The notes beneath the pieces were generated by a model, which saw only the letters and a program-made list of their open reading frames with translations, searched no databases and was not told the DNA's origin. From Medicago truncatula (Eukaryota; Streptophyta; Magnoliopsida; Fabales; Fabaceae): a stretch of 64,000 nt of DNA. The first letter of the stretch is position 1. Each line of letters opens with the position of its first letter. Of the stretch, positions 32,021 through 45,500 are shown one piece after another. The position numbers and the translations under genes are program-made. The stretch is from assembly GCF_003473485.1 (NCBI RefSeq), contig NC_053042.1:14342501-14406500 (forward strand). The letters run 5' to 3'.

Positions 32021-33528
32021 TTTAGTCCATTACAGGAATTTAGTCCACATCATTCATTTTTCATTCATTCCATAATTTTCTTTCTTAAATTTGATTTTGT
32101 AAGTGGTTAAATTTTTTTTTTAAAGAATTTTGAAGTGGTTTATGATACCATAGTCACCGTTGACCATTCGTACTATCCTTAAAATTGGTAATCATAGTGT
32201 GTTATCCGAAAATCTCAAAAAAAAAAAAAAAACAAAATGTTTGGATTATATAATCCAAACAAAGATATTTTTAAAATTGTCTTTCGATATATACATCCAA
32301 AAGTTATAAACTAATGTGCAAATATAACATCAGAAAAAATTTAGAAAAGAGTAAGACGTATACAATATCAATTCGATGAAATAAATGTGCAAACAACATT
32401 AGCAAAAGATTTTAAAAAGAAAAAAAAAATTGACAATAACAGTCCATTAGAAGTCCAAAAATGCCCGTGAGTGTGGACTACCTTGCAACCAAAACTAAAG
32501 GATCTCAATTGAGCTCATATCATACAAAAATATTATTATAGGTCAAAAACCTAATTTCAGATGTCATATATAACACCATCCTTTAAATGTTAAGGTAATA
32601 GAAGAAATGAATACCAAAAGCAACATATTGTTCAAACAAAAACGAAAAAAATACAAACAGAGAACACAGAATCCGGTCAATTATGCATACGTCTTCAACT
32701 TCTCTATTAACAAACTTAGGATTTATACACACAGTGCAAGTTTTTGTTTAAATACTACAATCCAATTTACAGTATATGCGACCTGCCAATATATTTTAAT
32801 CATATAAAACATATCACTGTATTGTCAAATTTGTTCCACTTAGAACATTGCTTCAATAGGTCTTAAAAGTGAAACAACATTTCTATTGTTTGATGTATTG
32901 CCAGCTTAAAGTTGAAAAAGTCATGACATCTTAAATTACTTGCATTTCCAACTTGTTTCGTTCATGTGAGCTTCCATTGACAACATGAAATGCAGGTAGA
33001 GGCAATATCGAAATCTCATTCCCAGCCAGATTTGCAGTGTACTGAAATGAATGATAAAAACACAAGCAAACCATCAAAAGAAGGTTCCTAAAGTATCTTT
33101 AGTTTTCGGTTTGTTCGTTAACAATAACCAAAATTTAAGAAGACTTGTAGTTTAGAAATCAGGTTTCTATTTTACCTTCAATTTATGGCTTTGATTCTAG
33201 CCATGCTTTGTTTATGAATAAACAAAAAGAAAGAACTCAACAAATAGGCCAAGAGATAATTCAACGCTAAGCATAAAATTCAACGGAGCAATTCACCTAA
33301 CATAAGGAAAACTAATACAATGTGCATACCTGATTCATGGCTAACACTTGCCCATTGCTTTTCTTTCACATTTTTCAATTTTCTCAAGAAATATCTGCAA
33401 CAGTTAATTGCAAAAGAAGCTTGTTATATATACATTTTCATATTTAATACACTAATTCAAAGCAGAAGGTGCTAAATCGTTTTCATAAAATAATAAACTA
33501 AACTTACAATTTCCATGCAAATGGCAAT
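32021..33528. other. 3' flank of the DEAH12-like gene
   Basis: Non-coding. It holds a perfect 22-bp palindrome at 32239-32260 (GTTTGGATTAT and its complement) beside an A-run, related in style to the palindromes at 17.1-17.8 kb. The part nearest 33.5 kb is probably 3' UTR of the minus-strand helicase gene. Confidence 0.5.
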
Positions 33529-36500
33529 TTAATCTACGCCCAAGTGTATAGTATCCATATGGCTATAACATTCACCACTGGTTGTAAAGAACTCTAAGCA
33601 AACCCAGCAGATATGTTTTCCACATTTGCACTCAATGTGATTGCACCCATCTACCTTCTCAATTACATGCCCACATGCCGGGCAATTCTTAACTTGTTCT
33701 TTCCCTTTGCACCAATCCCTCAGAGATGAATCCGGGTCATCCTTGAATTGTCGGTATCTCTCACATGAAACGTACGGATGATACTCTATGTGGCACCTGG
33801 TACAAGTCTCTGAATAACATGCCCCACAAACAAATGGAACACTAGCTGTGTCGGGATCTGCAACTCTATAGATTGAGGGGCAGTCAGGAGATGGACAAAA
33901 CCTATAGGTTCCTGAACTTGAGGCTACAAAAGCTCCCAAAGAAGCCCTGAAAAGTTCTTCCAACTTATCATTTGACAGGAGAGTTCTGAAATCTACAAGC
34001 AAAATATGATTTCCACAGCCCTGATGAGCACAACGTATTGGGAAACTGCCTTGGTTTTTTATAGCAGATTCACACTGCTCCACCATACATGACCGGCAGA
34101 ACAAATGACCACAACCTTCAAGCTGATATCCATCCTCAACCTCACACAAGCAAATTGGGCAACTAGGTCCAGTGTCAAATCTCTCGCTTGAAGGATTGCT
34201 TAAACGTGCAATCTCAAAAGTTATTTCCTCCACTCTTGATTTCAACTCCGAGTTACCATGACAAAGGATTGTCCGGTTGCGTGTGTTAAGCCTAAGATCT
34301 GCCCCGGGTACCTTCTCTTTTAGTCCATGAAGATCTGGCCCGAAATTCTTAACCACTTGCTTCATAAAATCAGAAGGTAGGTCCCTTCCACTCAGACGGA
34401 TTACTGACTGTTTTTCGTCATGGAGGGACAAGAGAGATTGAATTAACTTTTTCTCAGCCAAAGCAATCTTGTCCGGCGAACCAAATATCCGTAACTTCAT
34501 GTTGCGCCTATCAAATTGAATGTAAGTTGAAGTCGCTTTCTGTATTGAGCTTGTAAGACTAGAACCATCTTTGGACAATATGGGCTGTAGAGTGGCAGGG
34601 GTGAGGTTGTCGTGGACAATGACTTTCCCTCTCCACAGTTCTTCCAGAAGTCTCCTACCTTCTGCCACCGTCTTTGTGGCATTGGCTGTTATTTTCACTC
34701 GGTGGGAGCCATTAGGAGTTATGTCTAGTTTCCACTCAAGACCTAATAAGAAGACCAATCAGTGTCAGCGGTAAAATAGTAATAAGATTATAATGCCATT
34801 GAATGTCTCACAATAAAAATAGGATTCCAACAAACCATGAATGGCCAGTTTGTAAAATTTAACATATAACTAATCTAGTCAATGTTACAATTGTCAAACA
34901 AAAAAATAAATAAATAAGAGGTATTAAATGGCTGATAATAGATGGTCTATACAGTTGTAAAAATGTAATTAACTCATAATAATTTTCACTATACATTAAT
35001 TTATAAAATAAAAATAACTTTATACACTACCTTAAATTATTTTAAGCTTAAACAAAGACTGCCTTAAATCCAAGATCATACATTTAAATGCAGTAACTAC
35101 TAAGATACAAGTAAAACAAGGGGACCAACGACAACAACAAAAAACACTCCTACTCTTTTCCTTTCAGTTTTTCCAAACCTGTTTGTTATACCCTGTTTTT
35201 GGACCTAAAAATACTAGGCCCAATTTCATTTCAAACTTTGTCAATTATCAGATTTCAACTGCAAAGTTCAAATTGTCTCTGCCTCGCAGTATTTTCAATC
35301 ACAATTTTACCTATGTTTTTCTTGCATAAAACTTTTCGAAATGTCTTTACTTGTCTTGTAAGTCATTCAAAAGTGTCTCTGAATCATTGCATTGCTTTTT
35401 CTACAGTTTATTTCAAAATTTGCAAAAAAGTCATACAGAAGGGTATTTTGGTCATTTCCTGCAGTGGGACCCATTTTTATCCTTGTGACTATCTCTGAGT
35501 CTTTTCGGATTGTTTTTTACATTTCATCAGTAAACCTTGTTAAGTTCATTTCAAACTTGCATCTGAGTCAGTGTCAAGTCAATTTGAATCTGTTTAGGTC
35601 AATTTTAGCCCTAGGGGCATTTTGGTCATTTCACACGAAATTTCGGCATAGAGAGGTTACTTTGAAGTACCTCATTTAGGCCATTGGTTCGTTTTAGTCC
35701 GTTTTGTCAGTTTTATTTTTGTTTCACTTTACGTTTGGTCAAAATTACAAATTTTAATTCATTTTTTTTTACTTTGCATTTTAGTCCCTTAATTTTGTTA
35801 AAATTGCATTTAAGTCCAAATTGTCCAATTTTATATTTTTTAGTTCTGTTTTTAAAATTGCAGTCCAGTCCTATATTTTACAAAATTGCAGGGAGGTCCT
35901 CAAAGTCCAAAATTACAAGGCAGCGCCCAAATCACAAGCCCAATGCCACGTGGCAGCTCCTCATTGGTCCAATCACTCACACATGTCAGCTATAAATACT
36001 GTTCACAGTGCCACATGGATCAGATCCATTCATTACAATACACATCACCAAAAACAAATTCCCATTTTCTCTCTCTTTTCTGTTAGATCAAAAACAGAAA
36101 TTTCTCAAGAACAAAACAGAACCCTAACCGAAATTCATCATCAAATTCTCAGAGATTCGTGTACGAATCTTCATCATCGAATCGATTCCACCGCAATACA
36201 AGGTGCGAATTCCTCACCGGAAGTGAAGAACTCAAGCACCGATCACGGTAGGGAAAAAGAGGGAAAACCGAATCTGCACAGAGGAAGGAGAAGAAGACAG
36301 AACCAAAGAAACAGCAAGCAAGAGAGCAAAACGCGCACGCAAGCAAACACACGCGCAAGCCAGCAAGCAAGCAAGCAAAACGCGCACGCAAGCAAGCACG
36401 CGCGCAAGCCAGCAGGCAAGCGAGCAAGCACGCGAAGCACAAGCAGCAAGAGCCGTAACAGAAAACAAGAAGAGGTAAGCATCCTCTTCGTTCGTATCTC

Positions 36501-39500
36501 TTCCTTTTTCCACCGTTCCTTTACAAAAATTTCATCAAGATTCAAACTCAGATCTACTCCGATTCAAGCTTTTTTCGAAAAATCTAAGTTCGGATTCGAG
36601 AAGTATATAAAAAAGGATATCTAAAAATGTGAAAATTTCTCGAATCGGAGCATTTTGATTTTCCGGCACGGTGGCGCCGCCGCCATCCGCCGCGCCGGAA
36701 CGGAGGAGCTGGCCGGAGAAGATGACCGGAAAGTTAGAGAGAAGGAGGAGCTTCTCTCTCTAAAAGAGAGAAGAAAGAGAAAGAGGAGTAACAAATGAGA
36801 AAAAACCGGATTTCACATATATATATAGAGATTTAAACCGGTCCGGTTTATTTTCGGTTTTACTCTCTCATTCTCAGCCTTCAGATCAATCTAACGCTTC
36901 CTGTGCTTCCAGGCTTTCTGATTTTGGTTTGGGCCTATTATTTTCAATTTTTGCTGTTTTTTTGCTATTTGCACCATGTTTCTTTGCTGTTTGAACCTCT
37001 GCATGCTTAAATTTGCTCTAAAAATCTCCAAAAATTATCACATATTTCTTGATAAATTTTCATGCCTTTTTGATGCTTCTCAATGGTTTTAAAATGATAA
37101 AAGAGAGTATGTGATATTTCTTGGTTAATTAGAGCGCTTAGGCATAATTTTGTGCATTTTAGTAGTATATTCCTCATGAAAACGTTGGCATGCGATATGA
37201 GTTCTTAAGATGCAATTTTTGTGATGAATCCTCACTGGTTATGGGTGCAAGTTGCTGCTTGTGTATAGTGTTTTTTTACTTCCCTCTTTGCTTTGCAATT
37301 AACATGCACTTTTACTAGTTAATGAAGTGCCAAAATATTGTGAAAGTGTGCTATAAATTCTAGCATAAAATGTGTCCTATTTTCCCTCATTTCGACACCA
37401 AACAAGACCTCTAAAATTTGTCATAATGAAGGAATTAGGGGTCATGCATGTACTAGAATTCTATAACCACTTTCATGCACATTTTGTCACTTTATTAGTC
37501 TCTTTTATGTCTTTTCTCTTAATATTTTTGTGCACTCCTTTTACTCTATACTTTATCTTACTAACCATTTCATCTCATGTGCCATACATTTCATAGCATT
37601 TCACTACTTCCTCCACCCTCTCTAGCTTAGCATTTATTTTTACAAGTTTTAATTCATTTGGTGATGTAATTTGTTATCATTGATTTGTAGCTTGGCAAAG
37701 GGGCCATAGAATGTACCTAGGCAATTTTTGTAATATGGACTATGGACACTATGACGCACCGACACGCACACACTCACCTTAGATGTATGCGTAGGATTGT
37801 ATGGTTAAATAAGCGTTTAGGTTTTAAACACTTAGAGAAAATCCATCTTTTTCCAAAAAACAATTGAACTTCACTTCAAAAAATTTCATAATAAATATGA
37901 AGTCAACACTTCATTTTTTTCTTTTCTTTTTCTTAAGGAAAATTCAATTCATCTTAACCATTTAGACTTTCTTTCTAATCACTAATCAAACCTCACTTTT
38001 TTGCTAAATCTAATGCTCATGAAGCCTCCCAATCTCCTTCTTCAAAACCATTTTCAAAACTTAAAATCAAACAATTAAAACAAAAACAAGTTTTTTAGCA
38101 AGAACTACGCCGGTTTTGATCCCGTAAAACGGTACGTAGGCAATGAGTCAAAACTCATCCAAGCCGAAATAAAAAATCAAAGTCTTGCAACTTCTCCCCC
38201 CATTCTTAACTAAATAAACCTCCCATTTTCAAAAGTAAGTAAAAATAAGCGTAGAAATCGACTTAGGATAACGGCTCCTATAGAGGACTATAGTTACTCC
38301 GGGTGCCTAACACCTTCCCGTAGTAAAACCGACCCCCGAACTTAGAATCTAAGGGTTTTTTCTCAATTTTTCCCTTCCCAAGAAAAAAGAGAGATATCAA
38401 CGGTCAAAAGGTTCAAGTCCAATTAATGGCTTGGCACCCAAAAACCATGATAACAGAAATGGCGACTTCACTGGGGAATCTTTTTAGCGGGTCGCGCCTA
38501 GTTTTCCTTAGTTTATATTTACGCTTTGTTTTATTGCATATGTGAATACTTGTTTACTTTCATTTGACGTGTGGGGTGAGAATATCAAAAGTCCTATACC
38601 CGGGCTGAGTGAACTTATGTTTAGGTAGAGATATAATCGACAATTCGATCCGGGGGTTGCCTCGTGTATTGGATTATGCGATCAATCTCACATAGCTGAG
38701 GCATTTTGAAGGTGATATTGTCGGCGTGTGTTGTCATGCTTAGGCACTTCACTTTCAATTGTTCGACGAAGCTATGAACCGTAGTTACCAAACCCATCCT
38801 AGCCTTTTTAGGACGTAGTGCGGTGGCTAAATTGAGTGTTGTCTCAAACTTTAGTCGTCACGCGATACTACACTCAAACTAGACCTTCTCGCAAATAATC
38901 ATGGAACGGGTGTCGTCCTGTACTACCATGATATATGTGAGAGAGGTTGCAGTTTGGGAACTGTGTTAGAACCTTGGTTACTACTATCCAAAGCCTTAGT
39001 TCACCGGACGCCGTGTCCATCCGTGGCCTTGTTACTTTGAATCTCAACCCACATTGTAACTAAACAACAACCATGCATACATGCATTCATGCATAAGTTT
39101 TTTTTCACGCATACATCGAAGATTTTTTTAGACAGATCGAAACATTGTAAGACACCGCAGGTGTGAACTTGTATTCATAAGTTTACCATTGTAAAACCTT
39201 ATTTTGCTTGTTTAACAGTGTTTACAATGTTTCGAATTTGTTTAAAAAGTCCTTCGATGACATTAAAAAGAGTCGTTTTTGCATTTGCATCTGCATATCA
39301 TGCATCATATGCATCATACATCGGTCACAAAGGCTTCCAATTGCTCACTACTTCCTGGTTCCTCTGCCACAGTTTGAAAAGTGGCTCGTGCTCAGAAGGT
39401 CTACGAACCTGATAGAATCGATCGAACCAGAGAGTACAGAAGAAGGAAAAAGGCTATGGAAGAAGAGAACGCTCAGCTCCGTACCGAGTTAGCCACTCTA

Positions 39501-42500
39501 AGGGAGGAATTGGCTAAAGCTAATGATGTCATGACTGCTCTGCTAGCCGCTCAAGAACAATCAGCTACGGCTATCCCTATAGCCACAGCTGCACCGGTGA
39601 CTACAAGCGTGCTCCCAACCACATCTGCAGACGCTCGCTTTGCTATGACAGCTGGGTTTCCGTATGGGCTTCCACCGTTCTTCACTCCCAGTACTGCAGC
39701 TGGCGTTTCTGGTACTGTCAATAATGGCCAGATTCCTGGGAAGAACCATGTCTCTGTCAATACCACCTTGCCTCAGACAACGGCCACTCTGGATCGATTG
39801 AGCTATCGGGGAACTCCCTTGGGAATGAGCACCTTTCTGGTTAAAGCCTTCGACGGATCCCGTAAGAACATTCTTGGGGAGATAGATCTGCCAATAACTA
39901 TCTGTCCCGAAACCTTTCTGATCACGTTCCAGGTCATGGACATCAATGCTGCTCAGCTACCTCCGTCGTACACGTATGCGCAATACTCTCAGCATCCCTT
40001 CTTTCCACCATTCTATCATCAGTATCCTTTGCCATCGGGTCAACCTCAGGTACCCGTTAATGCCGTCGTCCAGCGAATGCAACAACAGCCTCCAGCTCAA
40101 CAACGACAGCAGCAACAGGCTAGACCTACCTTTCCTCTGATACCAATGTTATATGCTGAATTACTCCCGACTCTACTTCTCAAAGGGCACTGCACAACCA
40201 GACAGGGCAAGCCTCCACCTGATCCATCGCCTCCCAAGTTCCGTTCGGACCTCAAGTGTGATTTCCATCAAGGTGCTATGGGTCATGATGTCGAAGGATG
40301 CTACGCGTTGAGGTACATTGTAAAAAAACTCATAGACCAAGGAAAATTGACCTTTGAGAATAACGTCCCTCATGTCGTCGATAATCCTCTTCCGAATCAC
40401 GCTGCTGTAAACATGATTGAGGTATATGAGGAAGCTCCCAGATCGGACGTTTGTAACGTTGCAACTCCTCTGGTGCCACTACACATCGAGTTATGCCAAG
40501 CCTCTCTGTTTGACCATGATCATGCCAGTTGCCCAGAATGCTTCCATAATCCTTGGGGTTGCTACGTTGTTCAGAATGACATCCAGAAACTGATGAACGA
40601 CAATTATCTGACTGTCAATGACATCCAAGAAGGACAAGCTGCTGGTTGGGGCAAGTTAATACAACTCCTTGAGAATAAGCATAAAGAGGGTCTCGGATAT
40701 TCCCCAACTTCAGGAGTCTCCACATGAATCTTCTACAGTGCTGAGTTTATCAATGCAATTACTGAAGAGGCGACTGGATGTAGTCCTAGGCCTATGTTTG
40801 TTATACCAGGAGGCATTGCGAGAAATTGGGATGCCATCATCATTCCTTCAATCATGCATGTTTCCGAGTAATGTGTCTTGTTGCTTAAGTGTTTTGTTTT
40901 TCAAAAATAACAATCCTCTCGCTCTGCCCGAAGCGACAGTGATATTTTCTGTAAGGCATGTTTGTTTCGGCATCGCCGTTATTAATAAAAATTGTCGTTT
41001 CTTTCACGACTTTTTTTTTTTTTTTTTTTTTAGTTCTTTTTTTTTTTTTGGAAATAATGGTAATACCAGAAAAAACCAAAACATCTTTATTTTTCTTATC
41101 AATTTCAAAGAACTGCATAAAAAGAAAAAAAAAAAACCATTTTCTAAAATCATTCAACCATTCTATGCAGTTTGAACCATAATAAACCCGTTGAACACAG
41201 TAATCCTACAGTTCCTCCAAATTTTGAATTCCCTGTGTATGAAGCCGAAGATGAAGAGGATGGTGATATACCATATGAGATCACTCGACTGCTTGAGCAA
41301 GAATCAGCCTATTGTATGGAACGATGAATGCCAAGAAGCTTTTGATAGCATCAAGAATTACCTGCTGGAGCCCCCTATCCTTGTCCCACCCGTGGAAGGA
41401 AGGCCTTTGATTATGTATTTGGCAGTATTTGATGAATCCATGGGATGCGTACTTGGTCAACAAGATGAGACTGGAAAGAAAGAACATGCTATCTACTATC
41501 TAAGCAAGAAGTTCACCGATTGTGAAACTCGGTATACAATGCTTGAGAAGACTTGTTGTGCTCTGGCCTGGGCCGCTAAACGCCTGCGTCATTATTTGGT
41601 GAATCATACAACTTGGTTAATATCCAGAATGGATCCGATAAAGTATATCTTTGAGAAAGCTGCTGTTACTGGGAAGATTGCACGCTGGCAGATGCTTTTG
41701 TCTGAATATGATATTGTGTTCAAAACTCAAAAGGCAATCAAAGGTAGCATTCTTGCCGATCACCTTGCTTACCAACCTCTTGATGATTACCAACCAATTG
41801 AATTCGATTTCCCCGATGAAGAGATCATGTATTTGAAATCCAAAGACTGCGAAGAACCGTTGATTGATGAAGGTCCAGATCCCAATAGCAAGTGGGGTTT
41901 AATCTTTGATGGTGCTGTCAATGCTTATGGTAAAGGAATTGGGGCAGTCATTGTATCCCCGCAGGGGCATCACATTCCTTTTACCGCCCGAATTTTGTTC
42001 GAATGTACCAACAATATGGCTGAGTATGAAGCATGTATCTTTGGGATCGAGGAAGCAATTGACATGAGAATCAAACACCTCGACATCTATGGAGATTCTG
42101 CGCTCGTCATCAATCAGATAAAGGGTGAATGGGAGACCCACCATGCTAAGTTGATTCCTTATCATGATTATGCGAGACGTTTGCTGACATATTTTACAAA
42201 GGTTGAGCTGCACCATATTCCTCGTGATGAGAACCAAATGGCTGATGCTCTTGCTACTCTATCCTCCATGTTTCGAGTAAACCATTGGAATGATGTGCCA
42301 ATAATCAAAGTGCAACGCCTTGAAAGACCTTCGCATGTGTTTGCTATTGGGGATGTGATCGATCAGGCTGGCGAAAATGTGGTTGACTATAAACCCTGGT
42401 ACTACGACATCAAACAGTTCTTGCTAAGCCGTGAGTATCCGCCGGGTGCTTCCAAACAAGACAAGAAGACCCTGAGAAGATTGGCCAGTAGATTCCTGTT

Positions 42501-45500
42501 AGATGGAGATATTCTGTACAAGAGAAACTATGACATGGTATTGTTAAGATGTGTTGATGAACACGAAGCAGAGCAGTTAATGCATGATGTACATGACGGT
42601 ACCTTCGGGACCCATGCTACAGGGCATACTATGTCAAGGAAGTTGTTACGAGTAGGTTACTACTGGATGGCCATGGAGCATGATTGCTACCAGTACGCCA
42701 GAAAGTGCCACAAATGTCAAATCTATGCTGATAAGATTCATGTGCCTCCGCACGCTCTCAATGTTATTTCATCCCCATGGCCGTTCTCAATGTGGGGCAT
42801 CGACATGATCGGAAGAATTGAACCGAAAGCTTCAAATGGTCATCGTTTCATCTTAGTGGCAATTGACTACTTTACCAAGTGGGTTGAAGCAGCATCTTAT
42901 ACCAATGTGACCAAGCAAGTGGTAGCTAAGTTCATCAAGAACAACATCATTCGTCGATATGGTGTTCCCAGCAAGATTATTACCGACAATGGTACCAACC
43001 TGAATAACAATGTGGTGCAAGCTCTTTGTGAAGAATTCAAAATTGAGCATCATAACTCTTCTCCCTATAGACCTCAGATGAATGGTGCAGTTGAGGCCGC
43101 CAACAAGAATATCAAGAGAATTGTCCAGAAGATGGTAACCACTTACAAGGACTGGCATGAGATGTTACCCTATGCTCTGCATGGCTACCGTACTACTGTG
43201 CGCAGTTCAACCGGGACAACCCCTTTCTCTCTTGTATATGGTATGGAAGCAGTTCTTCCTTTGGAAGTGGAGATCCCATCTCTCCGTGTGATCATGGAAG
43301 CAAAGTTATCAGAGGCTGAATGGTGCCAAAGCCGATATGATCAGTTGAATTTGATTGAGGAAAAACGTATGGATGCCATGGCTCGTGGACATTCATATCA
43401 AGCAAGAATGAAGACTGCTTTTGACAAGAAAGTCCATCCTCGAGAATTCAAGGTGGGGGAACTGGTATTGAAAAGGAGGATAGGCCAGCAACCCGACCCA
43501 AGGGGCAAGTAGACGCCTAACTATGAAGGTCCTTATGTTGTCAAGAAGGCCTTCTCCGGTGGTGCTTTAATCCTTACACATATGGATGGTGTAGAACTTC
43601 CAAATCCAGTGAATGCCGATATAGTCAAGAAATACTTTGCCTAGAAATATGAAAAGAACAGCGTGGTAGGTCGAAAACCCGAAAGGGCGGCCTAGGCAAA
43701 AATGCGCTTCCCGGTGGATCGAAAACCCGAAAGGGCGGTCCAGGCAAAAATAAGGGACAAAAAAAACAAATATGAAAAGCTCGCTGAGATTGTACGCAAA
43801 TCAGGCAAGAATGAGCGTCTCGATGAGCCGAAAACCCGAAAGGGCGGTTCATGCAAAAATGAGATTGAAACAAAAGGCAAGTAACTATATCTGGCCAACC
43901 ACCGTCCCCCTTGGGGCATCTGCTGCCGTTGATGACTATCTTCATCTAAAGCTCCTACGCTTGCGAATTCAAAGTTTCCAGGAAATGTAATGATTGCTGT
44001 GTTCAATGTACCACCAACCAATAAAATTACCATTTTCCAAGCTTTGTGAATCCATGGAGTCATGCCTTTGGCTGACCACCACTCTTATACATCAATTTGA
44101 GCCTTTGCTTTTGTTTGAAAACTCTATTTTTTCTTCTACTTTCAAAGCTATATACAAAACATTTTCTTTCTATTTTGATAATGACAATGCTTGAAACAAA
44201 CATTTTGAAAATTGAAAACTTTTTGTCTATTTTGAAAAGCAAACCTGAGCAACAGGGTACATTCAAATGAAACATGCATGAGTGAGAGTATGTTGATGTC
44301 TATTTCAATATGTGTTACAAGCAGGTTCTCCTCCAGGATAGTCTGTGGTCAATGGCAAGAATGAAAAAACAGAATGAAAATGCATGAAAATGAAAAGGCT
44401 CGCTAAGTTGAAAACCCGGAAGGGCGGCTTAGGCAAGAATGAGCACCCCGCTGGATTGAAAACCCGAAAGGGCAGTTCAGGCAAAAATGGGGCATTGAAA
44501 AGAATTTATTTCCCCGGTGGATCGAAAACCCGAAAGGGCGATCCAGGCAAAAATGGGATGCAAAAAATGAATGAATGAAATTGAGAATATAGCATGCAAA
44601 AAGCATTGACCACAGATGCAATGTCTACAACATACCCAGCACTGAAATGCCCAGCACAACGGCATTTTCCCCAGTCAGGTCTTCCAAGATTCTATCTCCA
44701 GCAAGTTGCATATCTACCTGCCCTCAGCTATGGTTCCGACACGTCTCCCAACGACGTCATCTCCAAAGAGGATTTCCAAGAATGTGTAATATAGCACGAG
44801 CCACTACGTGCCCAATACTCTAATGTCTTGTCTTCCCCGTGAAGTCGTGCCTACAAACTGCCAACAGTCATGCATTACAAGCATTCATACATGCATAATC
44901 ATGCATATTACGTGCCCATGCATTTAATGAAATTGTTATATCATCCATGCATATTGCATTTCCAATGTCAACATCAGTCTCAATTCAATACTCATGTCAG
45001 GTTCTCTGTCAAAACCTTGTGAGCCAATAATATCGGTCAATTTCTGCCTTTCAATTCAAATCGACGTCAAGTCAACCTCAATCTATATTTTGTCAACAAA
45101 CCAATCCCCAGTGAATGTGTTTCTGTTTGGTCAAGTTACTAGTTCGCATCCAAGAACGACTTGTACCCGTTTACTTTTCAATGTTATCGGTCGAGTGCCC
45201 AGCTCAATCCAAGAGCAGCTTGTACCTGTCTATATGTTTCCGTTTGGTCAAGTGACTAGCTCAATCCAAGAGCAGCTTGTACCTGTCTATCTGTTTCTGT
45301 CCGGTGGAGTAACCAGTTCGCATCCAAGAACAAGCTCGCACCTGTCTATTTGCCTTGCTTTCAGTCGAGTCACCAGTTCGAATCCGTAAGAACAACTCGT
45401 AATTGTCAATTTTCTCTTTCTTCCAGTCGGGTTACCAGTTCGAATCCATAAGAACAACTCGCACTTTCCAATATCCCCGAATGAGTTACCAGTTCGAATC

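Noticed and set aside
36149-36545. Three overlapping antisense Cys/Leu/Ala-rich ORFs in the LTR
   Set aside because: They arise because the tetranucleotide-type repeats lack stops in several frames on both strands.
35821-36624. 267-codon ORF in each LTR (second copy 46559-47362)
   Set aside because: Its composition follows the GCAAGCAAGC/ACGCGC repeat stretch, it lies downstream of the LTR promoter as leader, and it shows no domain. Repeat-driven open frame.
39208-39492. 94-residue ORF overlapping the gag start
   Set aside because: It is out of frame with the gag-like protein and shows no similarity to expected leader ORFs.
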